Assembly: GCA_013289795.1 (NCBI GenBank)
Contig: JABCZH010000002.1
Location: 186,001 to 250,000, forward strand
Direction: 5' to 3'
Length of the DNA: 64,000 nucleotides
Source: Acidobacteriota bacterium
Lineage (GTDB): Bacteria; Acidobacteriota; Terriglobia; Terriglobales; Acidobacteriaceae
A model generated the notes under the pieces. The model was not told where the DNA came from. It saw only the letters and a program-made list of their open reading frames with translations, and did not search any database. Below, one piece after another: positions 1-8,754 of this stretch. The position numbers and the translations under genes were made by a program. The stretch's first letter is position 1; each line of letters begins with the position of its first letter.

Positions 1-1
1 C

Positions 2-874
2 CGGACTTTAGTTGATCCCCGTTTGGCGGATGCGGAGGTGATTCCTACTTCGACTGTGAGCTTGCCCGCACAAGAAGACATTCAGCCGACTCAGGACCTG
101 GTTGACGTGGCGCTCAGTCACCGCGCAGAACTGGCGGAGGCGCGCATTAATCTCGCGAGCACTGAACTCAGCAATAAGGCTGTCCGCAGCGCGCTGTTGC
201 CTTCGCTCGACCTGTTTGCCTATTACGGAGGTTCGGGTCTGGCGGGATCACAGAACCCGGCAAATCTGTGCTCCAATCTAACCGCAGTCCAACAGCAGTT
301 CGGTTGCGCCGGACCACCCAACAACCAACCTCCAGCGGCGTCCCCTGTGGGTTATGGCTCCTCTCTGAATGATCTGGTGAATTCAGCCGCTCCCGACAAG
401 GGGATGGGCCTGACCCTCAACGTCCCGTTACGCAATCGCGCCGCTCAGTCTCAGCAGATTCGTTCTGAATTGGAGTATCGTCAAGCGCAGATGCGTTTAC
501 AACAGATTGAGAACCAGATTCGTATCGAAGTGCGCAACGCGCAGTTCGCAGTGCAACAGAACCGGGCCAGTGTTGAGTCCGCCCAAGCCGCCGTTAGGTT
601 GGGTCACGAATCCCTGGACGCTGAACAGAGGAAGTTCAACCTGGGGGCCTCTACCAGCACTCTGGTGCTGCAGAACGAGTCTGCCCTGGCGACGGCGGAA
701 TCTACCTTGGTATCAGCGATGGCGGCGTATGAGAAATCGAGGCTGGAATTGGACCGGGCAACGGGTCTGCTACTGGATCATGCGGGAATCATCCTGGCCG
801 ATGCCGAGCACGGACAGGTCACACATATGCCCAGCGTGCCGTACGTCGCCCCGCGGGCTCCTGCCCAGCCCTAA
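2..874 (+). CDS. TolC-family outer membrane efflux protein, 3' part
   Basis: The frame is open to the window edge, so this is the C-terminal ~290 residues of a longer protein; the upstream part lies outside the window. It aligns by eye almost end to end with the C-terminal half of the next gene (same AEVIPTS, LSHRAEL, LDLFAYYGGSG, PDKGMGLTLNVPLRNRAAQ and LDRATGLLLDHAGI blocks). That pattern of long amphipathic helices around a conserved PLRNR segment is typical of TolC/OEP outer membrane channels of tripartite efflux or type I secretion systems. It ends just before a strong terminator, so it is transcribed apart from its downstream paralogue. The transported substrate cannot be told; no pump or adaptor gene is visible here. 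Confidence 0.88.
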   Translation, partial: RTLVDPRLADAEVIPTSTVSLPAQEDIQPTQDLVDVALSHRAELAEARINLASTELSNKAVRSALLPSLDLFAYYGGSGLAGSQNPANLCSNLTAVQQQFGCAGPPNNQPPAASPVGYGSSLNDLVNSAAPDKGMGLTLNVPLRNRAAQSQQIRSELEYRQAQMRLQQIENQIRIEVRNAQFAVQQNRASVESAQAAVRLGHESLDAEQRKFNLGASTSTLVLQNESALATAESTLVSAMAAYEKSRLELDRATGLLLDHAGIILADAEHGQVTHMPSVPYVAPRAPAQP

Positions 875-905
875 ATCAAGCTGATCTATTTTCGGTAGAA
901 AATCC

Positions 906-937
906 GGCAGCTCTCGTCCCACGAGAGCTGCCTTTTT
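906..937 (+). terminator. Rho-independent terminator after the first TolC gene
   Basis: A perfect 12-bp stem (GGCAGCTCTCGT and its complement) closes a CCC loop and is followed by TTTTT. It starts 31 bp after the stop of the first TolC-like gene and separates it from the paralogue downstream. Confidence 0.92.
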
Positions 938-1136
938 CTTTTCCAGGTGCACCTTAAAGTTGCAATAACTCCCGCCAGAACTCGATCCCAATTTATAAAT
1001 CTTTACAATTCCCAGCCGATTGCGCCATGGCGAAGCGTTAGTCTAAAGCCAGCTTGAAAGTTCGGATGGTTCTCGGATAGCTTGCATCAAAAACAAGCTC
1101 ACGGCTTCAAGCAGCAGGTATCAAAGGAGAGAGACA

Positions 1137-3254
1137 ATGTTTCTTGCCCGTTTGGATTTTGCCGCACGGCGCGTTGCCGACATCATTCTCGTAGGAACCC
1201 TCATATTCAGCAGTCAGGCGCAACAGGCTCCTGTTGCCCCGCAGACTGTCGCTCCAGCGAGTGCGCAAAACTTGCCCCAGGCGCCCCGACCCATAACTGC
1301 ACAAGCGCCGGCTCCACAAAACGTCGTACGGGACTACAGCAAGCCCCGTTCGCAGTTTCCCAACGTGCTTGCGCCTTACGAACCGGGCGTGGTGCCGCCG
1401 ACGAACTTGAGTAACACCCCGCGCATTGACCAGCTGCTGCGCGACGGCAAGATCATGCTGTCGATTAACGATGCGATTGCGCTCACCCTGGAGAACAATC
1501 TCGACATCGTGCTGGCACGCTACAACCTGAACATCGCCGACACCGATATTCTGCGGGCCAAAGGCGGAGCTAATATTCTGGGCGTGAACACCGGCATCGT
1601 GCAAAATACGCCGGGCGGCGGGACCGGCGGCCTGAGCGGTCAAGTGGGCTCGGGCACAGGCGGCACCAGCGTGGCTGCAGGCGGGGTGGGCACGGGTACG
1701 AACGGTTTGGTGAGTTCAACCTTGGGGATCGGCTCGCCCATCACGAGTTTCGACCCTGCCCTCACCGGCACGCTTCAGATGGACCGGGGCTTCGCGGAAT
1801 CAACCAGCGTTTTCACTCCCGTTCCAGTGGTGAATACAAACACCGGCACTGCCAACTTCTCTTATCTCCAAGGGTTTCACTGGGGAACCAATCTTTCCGT
1901 GGGATTCAACAACTCGCATGTCACCACCAGCAATCCCACCAGCTCCTACACTCCGAGCCTGGCGTCCAGTTTCCAGGTCAAAGTCTCCCAGGAACTGTTG
2001 CAGGGCTTCGGTTTCCTTCCCAACACACGCTTCATACGGATTGCCAAGAATAATCGCGGAATTTCCGATGTTGCCTTCCGCCTGCAAATCATTACTACTG
2101 TCGATCAGGTTGAGAACCTGTACTGGAACTTGGTTTACGCCTACGAAAACGTAAGGGTGCAGCAGGAAGCACTGGCCTTTGCGCAAAGAACGCTGGAAGA
2201 CAACAAGAAGCAAGTGCAGTTTGGAACTTTGCCGCCGATTCAGGTGGTCAGTGCGCAGAGCACTGTTTCTACCGATCAACAGAACCTGATTCTTGCCCAG
2301 ACCAATCTGGAGTTGCAGGAACTGCTCATGAAGAACGCTCTCAGCCGCGACCTCGAGGATCCGGTTCTGGCCGGCGCAGAAGTGATCCCAACATCCATCA
2401 TGCAGCTGCCTCCGCAAGAACCGCTGGTGCCGACGCAGGATTTAATCAACGACGCTTTGGGGCATCGTGCCGAATTGAGCGAATCGCGAGTCGATTTGAG
2501 CAGCCGTGAGATCAATAACAAAGCCGTGCGCAACGCGATGTTACCTTCGCTGAGCCTGTACGCCTATTACGGCGGATCGGGAATTGGCGGCAATGTGAGT
2601 CCGGCGGCTCTCCCCCCAGAGTGCCTAAATCCCAAGTCTACTTTCGGTAAATGCTTCAGCCCTGGCACAGCGGCGCCGCCGTTTAGCAATGGAGGTCCAG
2701 TCGGCTATGGCGGCACCCTGGATCAACTTGTAACCTCAGTAGCTCCTGACAAGGGACTTGGACTGACCCTCAATATTCCGCTGCGTAACCGCGTCGCCCA
2801 AGCCGACCAGGTGCGGGCGCAGTTGGAATACCGGCAGGCCCAGGTACGTTTACAGCAACTAGAAAACCAGGTTCGCATTGAGGTCCGCAATGCCCAGTTC
2901 GATACCCGGCAAAACCGTGCAAGCGTGGACGCGGCTCAGGCTGCGGTTGATTTTCAGCGGCAGACCCTCGACGCCGATCAGAAGAAGCTGGCCGTCGGTG
3001 TGGGCACTTCAACGGCCGTGCTTCAAGACGAGTCTTCACTTACTGCCGCAGAGTCAAACTTGGTCTCCGCTATGGCGGCGTATGAAAAATCGAAGGTAGA
3101 GATGGATCGGGCCACTGGCCTCCTGCTCGATCACGCGGGAATCATGGTGGCCGATGCCGAGCGAGGACAGGTCACCCAGATGCCTAACGTTCCTTATGTG
3201 GCTGCGCGGGAAAATCCGCAGTCGGTGATGCCTCCCACTCAGCAACCGCAGTAG
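1137..3254 (+). CDS. TolC-family outer membrane efflux protein
   Basis: 705 residues. The start is set by a strong Shine-Dalgarno sequence (AAAGGAGAG, 6 bp before ATG) and an N-terminal hydrophobic stretch ending in SSQAQQ that looks like a signal peptide. Two OEP repeats follow, with long helical segments at about residues 330-400 and 550-660. Most TolC-like proteins have 420-500 residues. The surplus here is a Pro/Ala-rich N-terminal linker (about 35-85) and a glycine-rich, low-complexity insert at about 145-205 (GGGTGG, GSGTGGTS), plus a shorter proline/glycine-rich insert near 490-530. It should form an outer membrane and periplasmic exit duct for an efflux pump or type I secretion. It is the downstream member of a tandem paralogous pair and has its own ~200-bp leader region. 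Confidence 0.9.
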   Translation: MFLARLDFAARRVADIILVGTLIFSSQAQQAPVAPQTVAPASAQNLPQAPRPITAQAPAPQNVVRDYSKPRSQFPNVLAPYEPGVVPPTNLSNTPRIDQLLRDGKIMLSINDAIALTLENNLDIVLARYNLNIADTDILRAKGGANILGVNTGIVQNTPGGGTGGLSGQVGSGTGGTSVAAGGVGTGTNGLVSSTLGIGSPITSFDPALTGTLQMDRGFAESTSVFTPVPVVNTNTGTANFSYLQGFHWGTNLSVGFNNSHVTTSNPTSSYTPSLASSFQVKVSQELLQGFGFLPNTRFIRIAKNNRGISDVAFRLQIITTVDQVENLYWNLVYAYENVRVQQEALAFAQRTLEDNKKQVQFGTLPPIQVVSAQSTVSTDQQNLILAQTNLELQELLMKNALSRDLEDPVLAGAEVIPTSIMQLPPQEPLVPTQDLINDALGHRAELSESRVDLSSREINNKAVRNAMLPSLSLYAYYGGSGIGGNVSPAALPPECLNPKSTFGKCFSPGTAAPPFSNGGPVGYGGTLDQLVTSVAPDKGLGLTLNIPLRNRVAQADQVRAQLEYRQAQVRLQQLENQVRIEVRNAQFDTRQNRASVDAAQAAVDFQRQTLDADQKKLAVGVGTSTAVLQDESSLTAAESNLVSAMAAYEKSKVEMDRATGLLLDHAGIMVADAERGQVTQMPNVPYVAARENPQSVMPPTQQPQ

Positions 3255-3392
3255 AGGAAGACGAGCAGCGCAGCTCTTGGGTCGCGATTGAATCTGGGGA
3301 TGTGAGAACTGGACTCTCATCCACTTTGCCGTTTAGCGTGTGAGAGAATACACGTCCGGCGGTCGATTCACTTTCTATACGCGCCTCGGCTT

Positions 3393-4187
3393 ATGGGTTT
3401 GTCGGTTGCCATCGTCGCACTGAATGAGGAAGCCAATATAGCTCGCACCTTGGAGAGTGTGCGCTGGGCTGACGAGATCGTCCTGGTGGACTCGGGATCG
3501 ATTGATCGCACTCGTGAGATCGCCCAGCAATACGGGGCCAAAGTCGTGGTCGAGCCCTGGCGGGGCCACGTCGGTCAGAAAAATTATGCGTTGGAGCTTT
3601 GTACCCAAACCTGGGTACTTGCGCTTGACGCCGACGAGCAAGTCAGTCCCGACCTGGCGAAGGAAATCCGCAGTGCACTTGCCGACCCCAGAGCACTCAA
3701 TGGCTATTGGATGCCGCGCCAGAACCTCTTTCTGGGACGCTGGATTCGGTATGGAGGCTTCTACCCGGATCCGAAGCTGCGGCTTTTCCGGCGAGGAGAT
3801 GGGTATTCGACGGGTCACGATCCCCACGATCGTTACGAGTTAAAGAGCGGCCGCGCAGTCGGCCGGTTCAAGAATCCTTTGATACATTACGCGTATCCTA
3901 CGCTGTCTTATTACCTCGAACACATGAACAGCTATTCTTCGCTGGGCGCCAAGCTGGCACTGGCGAAGGGTCACAGCGGTTTCAGCCTGCTCAACATCAT
4001 CGTGCGGCCGATGCTTACTTTTGTGTACAACTATTTCATTCGGCTGGGCTTTCTTGACGGACGCGAGGGCCTTCTCTTGCACCTTTATCACTCGGTGTAT
4101 GTCTCCTGGAAGTACGCGAAGGCTTGGGAATTGGCGCGCAGACCGGGAGCAGACGCAGCCAGCAACACCTCGACCAAAGGTTTGTAG
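3393..4187 (+). CDS. Family 2 glycosyltransferase (WaaE/KdtX-like)
   Basis: 264 residues. The N-terminus [13 protein letters not shown] is the usual GT2 nucleotide-sugar fold start, followed by the DSGS motif (about residue 38) and the metal-binding ALDADEQ motif (about 77). Internal NYALE and the late PFIHYAYPT-like segment ([19 protein letters not shown]) match the WaaE/KdtX group, which adds a sugar to lipopolysaccharide core or a related glycan at the cytoplasmic face. The C-terminal part (about 195-240) is hydrophobic and may lie on the membrane. No clear Shine-Dalgarno precedes the ATG. The acceptor is not known; no other glycan genes are adjacent. Confidence 0.85.
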   Translation: MGLSVAIVALNEEANIARTLESVRWADEIVLVDSGSIDRTREIAQQYGAKVVVEPWRGHVGQKNYALELCTQTWVLALDADEQVSPDLAKEIRSALADPRALNGYWMPRQNLFLGRWIRYGGFYPDPKLRLFRRGDGYSTGHDPHDRYELKSGRAVGRFKNPLIHYAYPTLSYYLEHMNSYSSLGAKLALAKGHSGFSLLNIIVRPMLTFVYNYFIRLGFLDGREGLLLHLYHSVYVSWKYAKAWELARRPGADAASNTSTKGL

Positions 4188-4263
4188 AGACGCTGCTCCC
4201 TGCGCATCGGTGCCTTGCTCTGCGCCCAAACTCCTCTTATCATCTAGGTTGGGTGAGTTTTCC

Positions 4264-6054
4264 ATGCCGAACAAGAAACCAGGGGTCGCGGAGAGTCCGA
4301 TTAGTGAGGTATTTGAGGGACGGCATCCCTCCGCCAGCGAGAAGGATTGGGCGGAAAAAACGCTGGCTCCGACGCTCGAGAAGACGCCCGAGCGTCCGAT
4401 TGGCGCCCCGACGGGCACGAATTTGGATGACAGCGGGAACGCGCGTTTCACTACCATTTCCGGCGTTCCCATCCGCCGCCTTTACACCCAGGCCGACCTG
4501 CCCGAAGACTGGAACTACGATCAGCAGCTTGGTCATCCCGGACAACCCCCGTTTACGCGGGGCATCCACGCCACTGGCTATCGCGGCAAGCTCTTCACCA
4601 TGCGCCAGTTTTCCGGCTTCGCTTCGCCGGAGGAGACCAACCAGCGATACAAGTATCTGCTCGAACATGGCGGCGGTGGGTTGTCGGTCGCGTTCGATCT
4701 GCCAACACTGATGGGCTACGACTCGGACCACGCGGCCAGCGAAGGCGAAGTCGGAAAGTGCGGCGTGGCGATTGATTCGCTGGAGGACATGGAGATTCTG
4801 TTCGACGGAATCGATCTTGAAAAGACCACGGTCTCCATGACCATCAACTCGCCTGCCTCTGTGCTGTGGGCGATGTACCTGGTTGTGGCTGAGAAGCAGG
4901 GAGCCGATTGGAAGAAGATTTCGGGCACCATCCAGAATGACATTCTGAAGGAATACATCGCGCAAAAAGAATATATTTACCCGCCAGCTCCCTCCATGCG
5001 GCTGGTGGTAGATACGTTTGAGTTCGGCTCCCGGTTTACGCCCCGTTTCAACACAATTTCCATCAGTGGTTACCACATTCGCGAAGCTGGCTCTACTGCC
5101 CTGCAAGAGTTGGCATTCACCCTCTACGACGGAGTCGAGTACGTGGAATGGGCGCTGCGACGTGGACTGGATGTGGATGACTTCGGTCCTCGCTTGAGCT
5201 TCTTTTTTAATGCACACAACGATTTCTTCGAAGAGATCGCCAAGTACCGGGCGGCGCGCAAGATCTGGTACGAGGTGATGAAGGACCGGTTCAAAGCCAA
5301 GAACCAGCGCTCATGGCTCTTGCGATTTCATTCGCAGACTGCGGGAGTTTCGTTGACCGCTCAGCAACCCATGAACAACATTGCGCGTGCTGCGCTACAG
5401 GCCCTGGCTGCTGTCTTAGGTGGCACCCAGTCGCTGCACGTGGATGGTTATGACGAAGCATTGGCTCTCCCCACTGAGGAAGCAGCACGCATAGCTCTGC
5501 GCACCCAACAAATCGTCGCCTACGAATCGGGAGTTGTGAACACCGTCGATCCGCTGGGTGGGTCATATTTCCTCGAGGCCCTGACACTCGAGATGGAAAA
5601 GGGCGCGATGGACTATTTCGGCAAACTGGACGGGATGGGCGGGATGGTGAAGGCGATCGAACGTGGATACCCGCAGAAGGAAGTTGCCGAGGCAGCGTAC
5701 CAGAATCAGCGGGCGGTCGAGGCCAGGGAAAAAGTCATCGTGGGTGCAAACGAGTTCGTCATCGAAGAAGAATCGCCCAATATCCTTTATATCGACGAAA
5801 GCGTGGCCCAGAGACAATCCGCCAAACTCAAAGCACTGCGCGAGCGGCGGTCGAACGGAGACGTACGCCGCTGTTTGGATGAATTGAAGCGAGTCGCGGC
5901 TCAAGAGCCAAACGCCGGGTCGAAGGACACCATCTCGCCTGCCAACACGATGCCCTATATCGTGGCGGCGGTACGAGCCTACGCAACCGTGGGTGAGATC
6001 TGCGACGCTCTGCGCGAAGTGTACGGCACCTATACGGAAGCCAGTATTACGTAG
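4264..6054 (+). CDS. Cobalamin-dependent acyl-CoA mutase large subunit, isobutyryl-CoA mutase-like
   Basis: 596 residues from the ATG at 4264, which follows GGTGAG; a longer in-frame reading to 4021 would overlap the glycosyltransferase gene. The protein is a complete TIM-barrel mutase large chain ([71 protein letters not shown]) without a fused B12 domain. The substrate-specifying residues are Phe116 (in RQFSGF) and Gln234 (in [12 protein letters not shown]). In the family, methylmalonyl-CoA mutase has Tyr89 and Arg207 at these places, while isobutyryl-CoA mutase has Phe80 and Gln198; the 118-residue spacing matches. Ala143 argues against 2-hydroxyisobutyryl-CoA mutase, which has Asp there. 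I therefore read it as acting on an uncharged branched or straight acyl-CoA. The B12 subunit at 7465 is its likely partner; no MeaB-type GTPase is visible. Confidence 0.88.
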   Translation: MPNKKPGVAESPISEVFEGRHPSASEKDWAEKTLAPTLEKTPERPIGAPTGTNLDDSGNARFTTISGVPIRRLYTQADLPEDWNYDQQLGHPGQPPFTRGIHATGYRGKLFTMRQFSGFASPEETNQRYKYLLEHGGGGLSVAFDLPTLMGYDSDHAASEGEVGKCGVAIDSLEDMEILFDGIDLEKTTVSMTINSPASVLWAMYLVVAEKQGADWKKISGTIQNDILKEYIAQKEYIYPPAPSMRLVVDTFEFGSRFTPRFNTISISGYHIREAGSTALQELAFTLYDGVEYVEWALRRGLDVDDFGPRLSFFFNAHNDFFEEIAKYRAARKIWYEVMKDRFKAKNQRSWLLRFHSQTAGVSLTAQQPMNNIARAALQALAAVLGGTQSLHVDGYDEALALPTEEAARIALRTQQIVAYESGVVNTVDPLGGSYFLEALTLEMEKGAMDYFGKLDGMGGMVKAIERGYPQKEVAEAAYQNQRAVEAREKVIVGANEFVIEEESPNILYIDESVAQRQSAKLKALRERRSNGDVRRCLDELKRVAAQEPNAGSKDTISPANTMPYIVAAVRAYATVGEICDALREVYGTYTEASIT

Positions 6055-6119
6055 GCAGCCACCGCAAACGCCAGGCAGTTGGGCCGATCCGCCATTCCCA
6101 AGATGGTCCTGCTCTTTTG

Positions 6120-6146
6120 TTTGAGGTTGCAATTTGTGACCTCAAA
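6120..6146. promoter_or_regulatory. 27-bp imperfect palindrome upstream of the ORF6N gene
   Basis: Arms of 13 bp (TTTGAGGTTGCAA and TTGTGACCTCAAA, 11 of 13 paired) flank a single central base. It lies 30 bp before the ATG of the ORF6N gene and is a near copy of a perfect palindrome inside that gene. No T-run follows, so I favour an operator or protein-binding site over a terminator. Confidence 0.6.
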
Positions 6147-6176
6147 CAGCACCCTTCGACCTAAACTGTATGCATC

Positions 6177-6719
6177 ATGTTGAAACGTCGAAATGCCCTT
6201 GCCATCTCCGTAGCACCTCGTATCGTCGTGCTGCGCGGCCAGAAAGTTATCCTCGACACCGATTTGGCCGTGTTGTATGGCGTTCCGGTCAAAAGGTTGA
6301 ACCAACAAGTACGCCGGAACCTGGAGCGCTTCCCGCAGGACTTTATGTTTCAGGTGCCCGTGACCGATCACGATTCTTTGAGGTTGCAAATTGCAACCTC
6401 AAAAGCCGGGCGCGGTGGCAGGCGCTACCTGCCATATGCCTTTACCGAACACGGCGCTATCATGGCAGCGACCGTGCTGAAATCGAAGCGGGCGATTGAA
6501 ATGAGTGTTTTTGTGGTTCGAGCGTTTGTACGGCTGCGTGAGGTTTTAGCTTCAAACCGACAAGTCGCCGTCAAGATTGAAGAGTTGGAAGAACGGCTCG
6601 GAACTCACGATGCGGCGCTACAGGCGATCGTGCAGGCAATTAAGGAATTGATGGCCCCACAGAAGAAATTGCGTGGAAAGATCGGGTTCCGATCTCCATC
6701 GTTGAAAAGAACAGCGTAG
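6177..6719 (+). CDS. ORF6N-domain DNA-binding protein
   Basis: 180 residues. Residues ~10-110 carry the ORF6N domain seen in phage and bacterial regulators related to KilA-N: VVLRGQKVILDTDLAVLYGV, KRLNQQVRRNLERFPQDFMFQ, then GRRYLPYAFTEHGAIMAATVL and AIEMSVFVVRAFVRLRE. A coiled coil (about 118-155, VKIEELEERLGTHDAALQAIVQAI) and a basic tail follow. Members are thought to bind DNA, but a cellular role is not established. The gene stands alone between the mutase subunit genes and interrupts what would otherwise be a mutase operon. Its coding sequence contains a perfect 27-bp palindrome with a near copy before its start, suggesting self-binding. No phage genes are nearby. Confidence 0.85.
   Translation: MLKRRNALAISVAPRIVVLRGQKVILDTDLAVLYGVPVKRLNQQVRRNLERFPQDFMFQVPVTDHDSLRLQIATSKAGRGGRRYLPYAFTEHGAIMAATVLKSKRAIEMSVFVVRAFVRLREVLASNRQVAVKIEELEERLGTHDAALQAIVQAIKELMAPQKKLRGKIGFRSPSLKRTA
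6377..6403. repeat. Perfect 27-bp palindrome inside the ORF6N gene
   Basis: Arms of 13 bp (TTTGAGGTTGCAA and TTGCAACCTCAAA) flank one central A. It encodes the LRLQIATSK segment of the ORF6N protein, just ahead of the conserved GRRYLPYAFTEHG block. The site at 6120 differs at two positions in the right arm. Confidence 0.9.
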
Positions 6720-6797
6720 ATTTTGAGAAGCCATCGGCAGGCCGCCCTGGGTGCCAAGTTCTGCTATCCTCTCTGACTGTGTTGAGTCGAATGTCTC

Positions 6798-7397
6798 ATG
6801 CGCGCGGCCGTTAATCACTTAAAGAAATCTGATCCCATTCTGCGCGCTATTATCGCGCGCGTCGGACCCTGCCGGATCGAGTACGGACCACCGGAGTTTC
6901 ATAGTCTGGCCGAGGCCATTGTCTATCAGCAATTGAATGGAAAAGCAGCGGTCACGATTTTCAAACGGTTTGCCGCGGTGGCCGGCGACCCAGTCACACC
7001 CCAAGGAGTCCTGAAACTAACCGAGCCGCAGATGCGATCTGTGGGCCTTTCCAAGCAAAAATCATCCTATCTCCGCGACATGGCAGAACGGGCGGCTCGC
7101 GGCGAACTCGCCTTTAGTAGGTTGCACGAGCTGTCGGATGAAGAAGTGATCAAGCATCTGACTCAGGTCAAGGGCGTTGGCGAGTGGACTGCTCAGATGT
7201 TCCTGATGTTCACACTGAGGCGTCCAAATGTGCTGCCAACTGGCGACTTCGGCGTCCAGACGGCCATTAAGAAGCACTACAAGAAACGCAAATTGCCCAA
7301 ACCCTCTGCGATGGAGAGGCTTGCCAGGCCATGGGAACCATACCGCAGCTTCGCGTGTTGGTACTTGTGGCGGAGCCTGGATATCAAAGAGAAATAG
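6798..7397 (+). CDS. DNA-3-methyladenine glycosylase II family protein (AlkA-like)
   Basis: 199 residues. This is an HhH-GPD base-excision glycosylase: [15 protein letters not shown] opens the helical domain, [20 protein letters not shown] is the helix-hairpin-helix that grips the DNA backbone, and the Asp in [14 protein letters not shown] is the expected catalytic residue. The C-terminal [17 protein letters not shown] motif is typical of the AlkA/MAG group that removes 3-methyladenine and other alkylated bases. It lacks the N-terminal AlkA beta domain and no iron-sulfur cysteine set follows, so it is a short MAG-type enzyme. It lies between the two mutase subunit genes but has no evident link to them. 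Confidence 0.88.
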   Translation: MRAAVNHLKKSDPILRAIIARVGPCRIEYGPPEFHSLAEAIVYQQLNGKAAVTIFKRFAAVAGDPVTPQGVLKLTEPQMRSVGLSKQKSSYLRDMAERAARGELAFSRLHELSDEEVIKHLTQVKGVGEWTAQMFLMFTLRRPNVLPTGDFGVQTAIKKHYKKRKLPKPSAMERLARPWEPYRSFACWYLWRSLDIKEK

Positions 7398-7464
7398 TTC
7401 GGCAGGACTCGCCGAGCACGGGTCTTTCGTGATCCCTCGGCCCCGGCTGTGGTTAAATGAAGAG

Positions 7465-7881
7465 ATGGTTGAGCAGAAAATCCGCGTTATCGTCGCGAAG
7501 CCGGGTCTGGACGGTCATGACCGGGGTGCCAAAGTGATCGCACGTGCCCTGCGCGACGCCGGCATGGAAGTCATCTATACGGGACTACGCCAAACGCCGG
7601 AGATGATCGTTAGTGCCGCCTTGCAGGAGGATGCAAACGTGATTGGCCTCTCCATCCTATCGGGCGCGCACAACGCCATCGTGCCCCGGGTGATGGATCT
7701 CCTCAAGCAGAACAGGATGGACGATGTAGTAGTGGTGGTCGGTGGGATCATCCCGGACCAGGACATCGCCAAGCTCAAGAGAATTGGGGTGGCGGCCATT
7801 TTTCAACCCGGGACCGCCATGGATGAAATCGTTCAATTCATCCGCGCTAATGTTAAACCACACGGCGTGCCAGCCGGTTGA
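7465..7881 (+). CDS. Cobalamin-binding small subunit of acyl-CoA mutase
   Basis: 138 residues from the ATG at 7465, which matches the usual family start; the open frame runs further upstream but into unrelated sequence. The fold is the B12-binding Rossmann domain: DGHDRG gives the cobalt-ligand histidine (His18), SILSGAH forms the nucleotide-tail site and VVVGGIIP the GG motif. It matches in size both the stand-alone IcmB-type subunit and the C-terminal domain of methylmalonyl-CoA mutase. It should pair with the large subunit encoded at 4264, which has no B12 domain, to form the active adenosylcobalamin enzyme. Two unrelated genes separate the pair, which is unusual. Confidence 0.92.
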   Translation: MVEQKIRVIVAKPGLDGHDRGAKVIARALRDAGMEVIYTGLRQTPEMIVSAALQEDANVIGLSILSGAHNAIVPRVMDLLKQNRMDDVVVVVGGIIPDQDIAKLKRIGVAAIFQPGTAMDEIVQFIRANVKPHGVPAG

Positions 7882-7960
7882 AGGCCAGTGCGGGCTTGGC
7901 GTTTCGTGGTGGAGAAAACTCCTCGAGCCCTTGTGATCTTCCATCTCAGCTACTGATCCA

Positions 7961-8575
7961 ATGCCGCCTTCCGAACATGGAGCGCTTTTCTCGTTACGCC
8001 GCACCGGCGGAGTCCGCATACTACGAATGCAGTCCGGGGACGGTATGAACCGGCTGACGCGTGCCCGAGTCGCGGCCCTGACGGATGCCATCGACGGAAT
8101 GGCCACGGACCCGATGCCTCTGATCATCACCGGTAATGAGAAGTTCTTCTCTGTAGGAGCTGATTTGCGCGAGATTGCCGCGCTCACCTCACCCGCTGCC
8201 TACGAATTCTCCCGCTTGGGGCAACGACTTATGAAGGCAGTTGAGGATTTCCCCGTACCGGTTTGCGCAGCGATCTGTGGTTATTGCATGGGTGGTGGCC
8301 TCGACCTGGCCCTGGCGTGCCACTACCGGATCGTTTCGCCGAGTGCTATTTTCGGGCACCGAGGTGCCGCGCTCGGTCTGATTACAGGCTGGGGCGGAAC
8401 CCAAAGACTGTCACGTCTGATCGGAAAGGCGCCAGCTCTCCACATGTTCGTGGCCGCCGAAAAGATTGACGCACAATCGGCCTCGCAGTCCGGGCTGGTC
8501 AATCGGGTGGCTAAGGATCCATTGCGAGCAGCGCTACAGTTTGGTCGAGACCACGGCACACTCACTGAATCGTGA
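7961..8575 (+). CDS. Enoyl-CoA hydratase/isomerase (crotonase) family protein, atypical active site
   Basis: 204 residues, shorter than the usual ~260 because the C-terminal trimerisation helices are largely missing. The crotonase core is clear: SVGADLREI (first oxyanion loop), CAAICGYCMGGGLDLALACHYRI (second), then GAALGLITGWGGTQRLSRLIG. The two catalytic glutamates of rat enoyl-CoA hydratase (Glu144 and Glu164) correspond by eye to Asp115 and Gly135. Simple hydration is therefore doubtful, and another crotonase reaction (isomerase, hydrolase, decarboxylase) or a non-catalytic role is possible. It follows the B12 subunit gene by 79 bp in the same direction, so it may act on an acyl-CoA of the same pathway. 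Confidence 0.82.
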   Translation: MPPSEHGALFSLRRTGGVRILRMQSGDGMNRLTRARVAALTDAIDGMATDPMPLIITGNEKFFSVGADLREIAALTSPAAYEFSRLGQRLMKAVEDFPVPVCAAICGYCMGGGLDLALACHYRIVSPSAIFGHRGAALGLITGWGGTQRLSRLIGKAPALHMFVAAEKIDAQSASQSGLVNRVAKDPLRAALQFGRDHGTLTES

Positions 8576-8616
8576 TCTTCGGTTGCATGTAAGGAAAGAC
8601 TTAGGTTGTACCTAGT

Positions 8617-8645
8617 TTGACCATCTCTCGCTAACATGTTATAAA
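8617..8645 (+). promoter_or_regulatory. Sigma-70-type promoter of hppA
   Basis: TTGACC (8617-8622), a 17-bp spacer and TATAAA (8640-8645), with TG one base before the -10 box (extended -10). Transcription should begin near 8652, giving a leader of about 225 nt before the hppA start. Confidence 0.75.
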
Positions 8646-8680
8646 TACAAGTCTTGCAGCCAAGTCAGCTTCGGGGGACA

Positions 8681-8754
8681 TCGGTTCCCTGCCCGCAGGC
8701 TTTTGCCGCAGACGCCTGTGCTGATATGGTTATTTGGGCACAGGGAACATCCGA
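8681..8754 (+). ncRNA. Structured 5' leader of hppA (candidate)
   Basis: The leader can fold into a long stem: TTCCCTG (8685-8691) pairs with CAGGGAA (8741-8747), and after a 3-nt bulge TCGG (8681-8684) pairs with CCGA (8751-8754). Inside it CAGGC (8696-8700) pairs with GCCTG (8714-8718). The rest of the 225-nt leader is not coding. I recognise no known riboswitch family, so this is a candidate regulatory RNA only. Confidence 0.45.

Noticed and set aside
1107-1643. Antisense open frames over the TolC gene and many other long antisense frames in the window
   Set aside because: They shadow well-supported genes in high-GC sequence, without ribosome sites or recognisable motifs.
4021-4263. N-terminal extension of the mutase large subunit
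   Set aside because: It overlaps the glycosyltransferase gene in another frame, and the family start fits the ATG at 4264.
6120-6146. Terminator of the mutase gene
   Set aside because: The palindrome has no following T-run and is duplicated inside the next gene, so a binding site is more likely.
7228-7464. Upstream extension of the B12 subunit frame
   Set aside because: It overlaps the AlkA-type gene and has no family similarity; the ATG at 7465 gives a standard subunit.
8681-8754. c-di-GMP (GEMM) or c-di-AMP (ydaO) riboswitch before hppA
   Set aside because: Neither conserved core is present; only generic pairing is seen.
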